Assembly (NCBI RefSeq): GCF_037094495.1 | Contig: NZ_CP146612.1 | Coordinates: 806,001 to 870,000, forward strand | Source: Dehalogenimonas sp. W | GTDB taxonomy: Bacteria; Chloroflexota; Dehalococcoidia; Dehalococcoidales; Dehalococcoidaceae | Direction of reading: 5' to 3' | Length of the DNA stretch: 64,000 nucleotides | In this document: one piece after another, positions 1 through 6,243 of the stretch | Layout: every line of letters starts with the position of its first letter | Numbering within the stretch: the stretch's first letter is position 1 | Made by a program: the position numbers and the translations under genes | Notes under the pieces: generated by a model | Database searches by the model: none | What the model saw: only the letters and a program-made list of their open reading frames with translations | Told to the model about the DNA's origin: nothing

Positions 1-2
1 TC

Positions 3-62
3 TATTTGAACGCATTGAACAACATGAAAACATCACTTGAACGCCTGGAAAACGGTTATTGA
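3..62 (+). CDS. Possible 3' end of a truncated upstream gene
   Basis: An open frame enters from the left edge and stops at TGA 60-62, giving 19 residues that end ALNNMKTSLERLENGY. The helical, charged composition would suit the end of a coiled coil. A second frame (2-40) is also open, so the coding frame is uncertain. The strong hairpin 34 bases downstream supports the end of a transcription unit here. No function can be assigned. Confidence 0.25.
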   Translation, partial: YLNALNNMKTSLERLENGY

Positions 63-90
63 ACGCGATTTGAACAGACTATGAACAAGA
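5..90 (+). repeat. Cluster of TTGAAC motifs
   Basis: TTGAAC occurs five times within about 75 bases (near 6, 15, 38, 59 and 70), three of them extended to TTGAACGC, with further TGAAC-like words. The spacing is irregular. This may be codon repetition in the tail of a coiled-coil gene or a protein-binding cluster; the sequence alone does not decide. Confidence 0.3.
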
Positions 91-95
91 ACAAA

Positions 96-121
96 GCCCC
101 TGCTGAATCCTCAGCAGGGGC
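96..121 (+). terminator. Hairpin, probable terminator
   Basis: An 11-bp perfect stem (GCCCCTGCTGA with its complement) closes a 4-base loop. No strong T tract follows on the plus strand. It sits just after the left-edge reading frame and before the nuclease gene, so it most likely separates two transcription units. Confidence 0.5.
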
Positions 122-185
122 CTATAACGGGCTGTTCAGGTAAGGGCGAATTCTAGACTGAAAGTTCTGCCTATGGTAACCTTAG

Positions 186-285
186 CTCCACCAAAGGGGA
201 CGATACCTAGAACTCCCCGGGCATCTAAAACAGACTGTTCAGGGAGAGTCTTTTCGATCACTTTCCTGTGGCCTTTAGTCTAGGA
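186..285 (+). repeat. Imperfect direct repeat, copy A
   Basis: About 100 bases recur at 1601-1700. The best-kept core is AAAGGGGACGATACC followed by GAGAACT/TAGAACT-like sequence and CCCG, and the right end shares TTCCCTTGGCCTTTA-like sequence. The two copies flank the PD-(D/E)XK-like gene, so they may mark an inserted cassette or paired regulatory regions. Confidence 0.6.
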
Positions 286-317
286 TTTCATGTGAATATT
301 GCCGCAGCAGTGTTGGC

Positions 318-1532
318 GTGTTATCCTGTTGTGCGATGATGTGGCCAGGACCGATGTTTCAAACCTACTACCAGCAAATAAACCGTATTATTCGTGAAAA
401 CATCGACAAAGAAGAATCGAAATACCTCCTCGAGGTCGATCCCGCCGAATATTTGGACTTTCTGGTTGAACAAACAAAGTGGGAAACACTCACGTGGGAT
501 GAGTCTCGGATGACAATAGAACCATTTTCTATTAAGGCCGAAAGGCGAGACGAATTTCACAGCGGTCGCACCTATCAGTTAGAAGAACATCGATTTCGCC
601 TGAGAATTCCCTTATCGCATCATCCGCAGAGAAAAGAGTACTTCAAGTTTGGCCCCTCCACCTTCTGGGGAGCAGAACCAGCCTGGAAATTTGAAGATGA
701 CGTTCTTGTCCTCGAGGTTGAAATGAATGAACAAGCAGTCCAAAAAGGGGTTGAGCAAGTTCGCTTTTGGCTAGGCAATAGGAACAAGGAAATTGAAACC
801 GGTAACAGCCAGTTAAGAGACCGAATCAAGCCAGTCTGGGAAGCCAAGAGGAAGCAGCTAGAGGAAAAGCAGAATACGACGCAGGCATTACTTCAGAACC
901 TAAACATCCCATTACATCAGGATCTCAATGCAAGAGGAAGACCGGTAGAGATTAAGCCACGACAACTACGTACTGTCATAGAGAAGCCAAAAGCTACTAG
1001 CATACTTGAACCCACTCTGAACCGAGATGATGTCATGGCACTCGTGGACTTTATCGAACAATACACGCGTCAATTTGAGACAGCTCCGAAAAGTTACCAA
1101 AAAATGGAAGAAGAAGAACTGCGAGACCTTCTAGTAGGGATGATGAACGCCAACTACCCTAGAAGCACTACTGGGGAGACTTTCAACAAATTGGGCAAGA
1201 CAGATATCTCTCTACGAGTAGATTCGGGTCAGACTTTGGTATGCGAGTGTAAATTTTGGTCCGGTGCCAAAGCGTACAATGATGCGATAGAGCAATTATT
1301 CAACTACCTTACGTGGCGCCAGAATTATGCTGTCTTGCTCCATTTTTGCAAGCTTAAAAACATGACCACTGCAGTGGAAGAGGGTAAGAGGGCAGTGGGT
1401 GCGAACACATCTTTTACGCCCGACACGATGCAAATGCAGTCGGAGACGCGCTTCACCAGTAGGCATACTCATCCCCAAGACACGAGAAAATCGTTGGAGA
1501 TTTTTCACTTATTTGTAGATTTGAGTGTCTAG
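318..1532 (+). CDS. PD-(D/E)XK nuclease-like protein
   Basis: This encodes a protein of about 404 residues with no family I can name. The C-terminal third has a restriction-endonuclease-like pattern: GKTDISLRV, a hydrophobic strand, then VCECKFWSG, giving the spaced D and E-x-K typical of the PD-(D/E)XK fold. A charged, partly coiled middle (about residues 160-200) links it to an N-terminal region of unknown fold. GTG 318 gives the longest frame; ATG 336, 339 or 354 are also possible, and none has a strong ribosome-binding site. The gene lies alone between two direct repeats, which fits a mobile nuclease or defence cassette. Nuclease activity is inferred from the motif only. Confidence 0.55.
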   Translation: MLSCCAMMWPGPMFQTYYQQINRIIRENIDKEESKYLLEVDPAEYLDFLVEQTKWETLTWDESRMTIEPFSIKAERRDEFHSGRTYQLEEHRFRLRIPLSHHPQRKEYFKFGPSTFWGAEPAWKFEDDVLVLEVEMNEQAVQKGVEQVRFWLGNRNKEIETGNSQLRDRIKPVWEAKRKQLEEKQNTTQALLQNLNIPLHQDLNARGRPVEIKPRQLRTVIEKPKATSILEPTLNRDDVMALVDFIEQYTRQFETAPKSYQKMEEEELRDLLVGMMNANYPRSTTGETFNKLGKTDISLRVDSGQTLVCECKFWSGAKAYNDAIEQLFNYLTWRQNYAVLLHFCKLKNMTTAVEEGKRAVGANTSFTPDTMQMQSETRFTSRHTHPQDTRKSLEIFHLFVDLSV

Positions 1533-1549
1533 CTTAATCTCATCGCGAG

Positions 1550-1569
1550 GTAGTGGTCATAACCACTAC
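1550..1569 (+). other. Perfect 8-bp hairpin/palindrome
   Basis: GTAGTGGT and its complement enclose the loop CATA, 18 bases after the nuclease stop codon. There is no T tract, so it may be a weak terminator, an operator or an mRNA-stabilising structure. It also sits just before repeat copy B. Confidence 0.4.
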
Positions 1570-1600
1570 TCCCCGGACACTCCCGCGTTTTCAAGACTGC

Positions 1601-1700
1601 CAACCAAAAGGGGACGATACCGAGAACTACCCGACATTCAAAAGACCGGCCGAGCAAAGTTTTTTCAACAACCTTCCCTTGGCCTTTACAGAACTGCAAA
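1601..1700 (+). repeat. Imperfect direct repeat, copy B
   Basis: This is the second copy of the ~100-base repeat at 186-285, in the same orientation. Apart from it, the hairpin and the decayed frame at 1819, the 1533-2028 interval holds no convincing gene: the short overlapping frames there look like chance. Confidence 0.6.
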
Positions 1701-1818
1701 CCCCACTAACTTTGTATGACATTCCCCCCGTAAACAGCCAAACCCTGACTTGGAGCACTCCGACATAATAAAATGGAGACGAACCCTGAAGCTAGACACA
1801 TCGGGTTAAGAAGGTTTA

Positions 1819-2028
1819 GTGTCTACTATTGCCATCCGACCTCATGCCGAAGCAAAGGAATTGATTGAGCAATAGCGTAAGGAATACAATAGCGTGAGTG
1901 AAACCTCACAACTCACGTAATTACAAGCCACCGGCACCGGAGGCTATTATTATTACTTGTGGGAACGAGTTAAAAACTGGTATCGTCGTCGGAGGCAAGT
2001 CACTTGGGGGAATAGAATTCTAGTAGTT
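1819..2028 (+). pseudogene. Decayed small gene read into the next ORF
   Basis: One frame from GTG 1819 reads as plausible protein through TAG (1873) and TAA (1918) stops: AEAKELIEQ, stop, RKEYNSVSETSQLT, stop, LQATGTGGYYYYLWERVKNW, then a basic run RRRR. It stays in the same frame as the membrane-protein gene that follows. The peptide looks like a small DNA-associated protein with two nonsense changes. The apparent in-frame extension of the next gene (from TTG 1957) is therefore probably this remnant and not its true start. Confidence 0.35.
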
Positions 2029-2943
2029 ATGAAAATAGATAAGCAAAAACTACCCATATACATTAGCATAACTCTATCATTAATTACTTTCGGCGCAATA
2101 TTTGGATTCGGGGCAATAGCTTTATCAATTATCTACAGGATATTTTTTCCTGTAGTCTTTTTGTTGTGGATATCCTCATTTCTGCTGTCACTGTCATGGA
2201 AAGAATTAAGGGGAATTTTATCTCCAAATGCCATAAACAGTGCTTTTATTATATACTTGGGAGCTATATTCATTTCGCTTTCACGATTTAAGACAGAAAT
2301 CGCTGAAGGTAGCGTCGATATAAATATGATTGGCGTTGGATTAGCTTTAATAGCCATAGCTTTGGGATTAACAGCTCAGTTTAAGGAAAACAAGGAACAA
2401 GTGTTTGAAGCTAATAATTCGACAACAATTCTAGCACCAGAAGTATGCCAAGAAAATGATGATACCATAGATACTCAAGCATTAATGAGTATTGATGTAG
2501 TTCTAGACGAGGTGAGAAGGCGAATAGACTTTCAGTTTGAACAAATTGACGGGCTTGTTACCAAGTCGGGCATAGCTCTAGGTATTGCGGGTGTAATATT
2601 TACTCTGCTGGTTACAAACATCCTCGGTCAGTCAGACACAATTGCTAACCTATTCTTAGCCAAAATAGCCTTGATACCGCTTCTTATGTCGCTTAGTTTG
2701 TCCTTTATCCCGATATTCATAATGAAATGGGATAGGCCACCTGATTTGAACCGCTTGAGGGATTATTATATCGTAAAGGATATTGGAATCACTAAGCTCA
2801 ATATAATCGATAAATGCTTGGAAGCTATAGACAATAATAAGAAGTTAATAGACAAGCTATTTCGCCTTATAAAATACTCGTACGTTCTCCTTTTTTTTGG
2901 ATTTACATTATTAGCTGTCTGGATAGGAATTAATGTCTGGTAG
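2029..2943 (+). CDS. Multi-pass membrane protein
   Basis: The gene encodes 304 residues from ATG 2029. About six to seven hydrophobic segments are visible: two in the first 70 residues, two near 75-120, and three in the C-terminal half. Between them is a hydrophilic stretch with helical residues (LDEVRRRIDFQFEQIDGL) leading directly into a transmembrane helix. That layout resembles membrane effectors of some signalling and defence systems, but I cannot name the family. The region is AT-rich compared with the phage-like block. Two small overlapping genes follow within 17 bases and may be co-transcribed. A start at TTG 1957 is possible but extends into the decayed frame. Confidence 0.6.
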   Translation: MKIDKQKLPIYISITLSLITFGAIFGFGAIALSIIYRIFFPVVFLLWISSFLLSLSWKELRGILSPNAINSAFIIYLGAIFISLSRFKTEIAEGSVDINMIGVGLALIAIALGLTAQFKENKEQVFEANNSTTILAPEVCQENDDTIDTQALMSIDVVLDEVRRRIDFQFEQIDGLVTKSGIALGIAGVIFTLLVTNILGQSDTIANLFLAKIALIPLLMSLSLSFIPIFIMKWDRPPDLNRLRDYYIVKDIGITKLNIIDKCLEAIDNNKKLIDKLFRLIKYSYVLLFFGFTLLAVWIGINVW

Positions 2944-2959
2944 GTGAGCATGCTAAACT

Positions 2960-3112
2960 ATGAGTGAAAATAAGGAAAAAGAACATGGCAAAACAGGAAA
3001 AGAGGTCGAAGCCCCGCCAAGAAAAACAGACCCGAAATTGGCACAAAGGGTTGATTATACCGAAAAGTCCCGAAAAAAGGTTGTTATAAATATTAAAAAG
3101 GAAGACCTATGA
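2960..3112 (+). CDS. Small lysine-rich protein, 50 aa
   Basis: ATG 2960 opens a 50-residue frame rich in Lys and Glu with no hydrophobic core, ending VVINIKKEDL. It starts 16 bases after the membrane-protein stop and its own stop overlaps the next start (ATGA), which favours a real co-translated gene. It is probably unstructured or nucleic-acid binding; function unknown. Confidence 0.5.
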   Translation: MSENKEKEHGKTGKEVEAPPRKTDPKLAQRVDYTEKSRKKVVINIKKEDL

Positions 3113-3246
3113 CAAACGAATCAGCCAAACCACAAGTGCAACCAAAACCAGCCGATAGACCTGTGCCACCAAGACAGAATGACCCATATCTTGGGGCAAC
3201 TGAACAAAAGGGCGGTAAGCCGAACGGGGAAACAAGGCAAAATTAA
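3109..3246 (+). CDS. Small proline-rich protein, 45 aa
   Basis: This begins inside the stop of the preceding gene (ATGA overlap) and encodes 45 residues rich in Pro, Lys and Gln (PQVQPKPADRPVPPRQNDP). It has no membrane segment and no cysteines and is likely disordered. The overlap suggests translational coupling with the 50-aa gene. The 121 bases after it, up to the converging HNH gene, hold nothing recognisable. Confidence 0.45.
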   Translation: MTNESAKPQVQPKPADRPVPPRQNDPYLGATEQKGGKPNGETRQN

Positions 3247-3367
3247 GAACGACATATTGTCACGGACGGAATGATTTAATAGGGCTGGGCAGCACACCGA
3301 TCAGTTTACTGGATTATTTCCCAACCGCCGATCAGGATTTTCATTGTGAGCCATTGGACTTGTTTCT

Positions 3368-4168
3368 TCACCAAGTACCGTCATGGTAGTACAAACACGA
3401 CAGTTTGACACCTGTAATACATTTTTCGATATCTGGATCTGGCAAATCGCTGGATAGGCAAAGCAGCATAATATCAGTGCCAATTGAAAAGGCAAAAACC
3501 ATCCCCCCTTTTTCTCTTTTGGCCAAAGAGTAGCGATAGCATTCAATCTCTTGCCGCCCTTCAACACCATCCCACATGATTGGACCTTTGAGGTCAGTTG
3601 TTCTTCCCTCTCGCCCACAATATATCGGCCAGAGGCTCTTGGTTAAACCAAAACGGACGAAGTTCCTTATTTGGTCAAATTCGGGACTTAGTGCGAAGTT
3701 GATATCATTCAAAGCCACAAATTCAAGGCCTACTTTGCCTAAGAATCTCCCAAGTATGCTCAAATGCCAAGGAGTGAAAACCAGAATATACCGCAATTTA
3801 TCACGTAGTAGGTTTTCTTTTTGCCACCGATTGCTCACATCCATAGATGTGGAACCATCTTCATGGGCAGTGAACCCAACCCCGAATTCAGTGAAAGGAT
3901 GAAAGGATGGAATCGCTCCTCTTTTTGGCGGATCAAGGTTCACGAACGGAAGGTGATTTCTCTTGGTTCGTATTCCGAGGTAGCTTCGCCAAAATGCTAA
4001 GTTGGTTTTTTCGAGAGCCGGTCGTTCAATTTCTGTACCGAAGTAATTTTGACATTTCTCGCAAATGACATTTTCTAGAATATCGATGTCATTACCGAGG
4101 GATTCCGGAATAATATGTTCTCTGGTTCGAAATATGCCTTCTGTTTTGCAGAATAGACAAACACTCAT
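3368..4168 (-). CDS. HNH-type endonuclease domain protein
   Basis: The gene encodes 266 residues from ATG at 4168. The N-terminus has the HNH zinc-binding pattern: CLFCKTEG, then TREHIIPESLG with the H-I-I-P catalytic segment, then CEKCQNYFG. This resembles the HNH group often annotated as 'HNH endonuclease' in accessory DNA. The rest, about 210 residues, is unknown and may bind DNA or a regulatory partner. The frame stays open well upstream to 4654, but the CxxC motif begins at residue 4 from this ATG, and the upstream frame overlaps the divergent gene. It is transcribed away from the zinc-ribbon/DUF488 genes, sharing a 150-base intergenic region. Confidence 0.65.
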   Translation of the reverse strand: MSVCLFCKTEGIFRTREHIIPESLGNDIDILENVICEKCQNYFGTEIERPALEKTNLAFWRSYLGIRTKRNHLPFVNLDPPKRGAIPSFHPFTEFGVGFTAHEDGSTSMDVSNRWQKENLLRDKLRYILVFTPWHLSILGRFLGKVGLEFVALNDINFALSPEFDQIRNFVRFGLTKSLWPIYCGREGRTTDLKGPIMWDGVEGRQEIECYRYSLAKREKGGMVFAFSIGTDIMLLCLSSDLPDPDIEKCITGVKLSCLYYHDGTW

Positions 4169-4256
4169 TGAGTGTATTCTAATACAACGGTTCAAAATTA
4201 AAAAATGGTAACCACTGTGGAATAAACATGGTAAGCGATTTTCGAAAAGCAACGTC

Positions 4257-4285
4257 TTGACTGTATTACTAACAAGGTATATATT
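4257..4285 (+). promoter_or_regulatory. Sigma-70 type promoter
   Basis: TTGACT (4257-4262) and TATATT (4280-4285) are 17 bases apart, close to consensus. The following bases contain near-palindromic TAGCTA/TAATAATATA sequence that could be an operator. The promoter points at the zinc-ribbon gene starting at 4319, which has GCGGAG as a weak ribosome-binding site. Confidence 0.6.
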
Positions 4286-4318
4286 AGCTAATAATATACT
4301 ATTAGCGGAGTTTGCTTC

Positions 4319-4669
4319 ATGGGAAAAGTCCCTATCACCGTCATGGGCTTTCGTTGCGAAAGATGTGGTCACGAATGGTTGCCACGCGACACGATGCGAG
4401 AACCAAAGGTTTGCCCTAAGTGTAAAAGCCCTTATTGGAATATTCCGCGGAAACAAACACCGATGACATACGACGAGTTTAGAGATCAGATCAAAAAAGT
4501 CCTTCTTAGTCACAACAAACCCATGACATGGACCGAAATACGAACTGAGGCTAAGCTTCCTCAAAGGTTTCCGAACAATCAATGGGTGCATCGTATGGAA
4601 AAAGACATGGGTTTGTTCCGGGAAAGAGATGACCATGGTATAATCCAGTGGCAAATAAATCCTGATTAG
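4319..4669 (+). CDS. Zinc-ribbon protein with winged-helix-like tail
   Basis: A 116-residue protein. Residues ~11-40 form a zinc ribbon (FRCERCGHEW and CPKCKSPYW, two CxxC knuckles). The remainder (MTYDEFRDQIKKVLL through the TWTEIRTEA segment, then WVHRMEKDMGLF) looks like a small winged helix. Such proteins typically bind nucleic acid, but I do not recognise the exact family. It is the first gene after a good promoter and is followed after 12 bases by DUF488, so the two are likely co-expressed. Confidence 0.6.
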   Translation: MGKVPITVMGFRCERCGHEWLPRDTMREPKVCPKCKSPYWNIPRKQTPMTYDEFRDQIKKVLLSHNKPMTWTEIRTEAKLPQRFPNNQWVHRMEKDMGLFRERDDHGIIQWQINPD

Positions 4670-4681
4670 GAGAACTTCGAC

Positions 4682-5206
4682 GTGTTGGATACCACCCTCA
4701 AGCTACCGGAAAAAACAGCGTCGGAACAGCGGTTAAGTAAAGCCTACTGGAACCGAAATCATTTCTCTGCTAACCCTGAGTTTTACACTATCGGTTACTC
4801 CGGGCAAACAATCCAGAGTTTTATCACTACTCTCCAAAAAGCTGGTGTAGCAACATTGATTGACATCAGATTTACACCGGTAAGCCGGTATAAACCAGAC
4901 TTCAGTAAGACTAATCTGAAAAATGCCCTCGAAAGTAATGGCATCATCTATACTCATCGGCCCGATTGGGGTATTCCAAGAGATATAAGGGCATATGGCA
5001 TAGGAAAAGATACGAGAAACGATATTTGGCGCTGGTATGATTCTAACGTTCTACCTAATATTGTCAGTGACAATCTTAACGAATTCTTCAACTCCTTGGA
5101 ACACCCTGTGGCTTTGATGTGTGTTGAGCTAGACCCTACCGAATGCCACAGACACAGAGTGTTCTTGGAGCTTGAGCGGCGAGGATTTGGTGGGCGAGAT
5201 CTTTAG
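4682..5206 (+). CDS. DUF488 family protein
   Basis: A 174-residue protein from GTG 4682, preceded by TTAGGAGAAC as ribosome-binding site. The DUF488 hallmarks are clear: FYTIGYSGQTIQSF, LIDIRFTPVSR, and the C-terminal ELDPTECHRHRVFLEL containing the conserved C-H-R. Members of this family are often found beside helicases and nucleases in accessory loci; their biochemical role is not settled. Here it is followed after 25 bases by an uncharacterised gene and then the SNF2/R-M cluster, so a defence-accessory role is inferred from context only. Confidence 0.8.
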   Translation: MLDTTLKLPEKTASEQRLSKAYWNRNHFSANPEFYTIGYSGQTIQSFITTLQKAGVATLIDIRFTPVSRYKPDFSKTNLKNALESNGIIYTHRPDWGIPRDIRAYGIGKDTRNDIWRWYDSNVLPNIVSDNLNEFFNSLEHPVALMCVELDPTECHRHRVFLELERRGFGGRDL

Positions 5207-5231
5207 GTATAGGCCCCAGAAAGGTACGTAG

Positions 5232-6032
5232 GTGGTTACCCGCGAAGAATGGGTTAAAAAGCGGATTCTCATCACTGTTCGCACGTACCCCACACCTTCG
5301 GCAAAGGGTATTGAAGTCTCATGCACAGCCGGAATCACTGAAGACGGCCAATGGATAAGGTTATTCCCCATCCCTTTTAGGTTCCTTACTGTCGACCAAC
5401 GTTTTAAAAAATATCAACTTATTGAAGCAGAGGTCACTAAATCAAAGTCCGACCCCAGAGTAGAGAGTTACAAAGTAAATATTGATACAATTAAGATTAT
5501 CAATGATGTCATCGGTACCAACAATGACTGGCAAGCGCGAAAGTTAAAAGTCTTCCGTCTAAAGAAGAGGTCACTTTGTGACTTACAGACTGAGCGTAAT
5601 TTAAACCAAACTCCGACTCTGGGTCTATTCAAGCCAAGCCGAATCAAGCGGCTTATTATTGAACCTACTGCAATAGAATGGACTCCGGAGGAACTTGCCA
5701 AATTACGTCAATACCCGATGTTTGGAAAACTACCAAAGGAAGAACTTAAAAAAGTCCCCTACACATTCAAATATGAGTTTGAATGCGAAGGTGATGGGTG
5801 CAACTCTCACACGTTGTCATGTACCGATTGGGAGATGGGAGCTTCATATCATAGCTGGCTAGCGAAATATGGACCTGATTGGGAGAATCAATTCCGAGCC
5901 ACTTTTGAAACTGAGATGATCGAAAAAAATGATACCCATTTCTATGTTGGCACCGTACATCAGCACCCTGATGCTTGGATTATTGTAGGGTTATTCTACC
6001 CGCCTAAAACCATTCAGCCTTCGTTGTTATAA
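5232..6032 (+). CDS. Uncharacterised protein linked to DUF488
   Basis: A 266-residue protein from GTG 5232. It opens with a beta-rich segment (KRILITVRTYPTPS, then SCTAGITEDGQWIRLFPI), which could be an OB-like or small barrel domain. The middle ends in ECEGDGCNSHTLSCTDW with three cysteines and a histidine that may bind metal. The C-terminus has FYVGTVHQHPDAWIIVGLFY. I have seen similar proteins beside DUF488 genes but cannot name the family. A 211-base gap separates it from the helicase, so that gene may have its own promoter. Confidence 0.55.
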   Translation: MVTREEWVKKRILITVRTYPTPSAKGIEVSCTAGITEDGQWIRLFPIPFRFLTVDQRFKKYQLIEAEVTKSKSDPRVESYKVNIDTIKIINDVIGTNNDWQARKLKVFRLKKRSLCDLQTERNLNQTPTLGLFKPSRIKRLIIEPTAIEWTPEELAKLRQYPMFGKLPKEELKKVPYTFKYEFECEGDGCNSHTLSCTDWEMGASYHSWLAKYGPDWENQFRATFETEMIEKNDTHFYVGTVHQHPDAWIIVGLFYPPKTIQPSLL

Positions 6033-6243
6033 GCCCTCGAAAACCCATGACGCTGCCTGCTTCTATCGAAACAAGAAAATGCGCCAAATGCATTTCCCTT
6101 ACGGCACCATTTTCTTAATCCAATAAGTAATGAGAATTCAAATGGTCACAGACTACAGGATTGAACTGAACTCGTTTGAATGGTAAACTCAACCAATTTA
6201 TGTGTGCCGAAGGATACTATACAACAACCAGTGACAAACTGGG

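Noticed and set aside
1525-1768. Two overlapping short plus-strand frames after the nuclease gene
   Set aside because: Composition and lack of ribosome-binding site point to chance; part of them is the direct repeat copy B.
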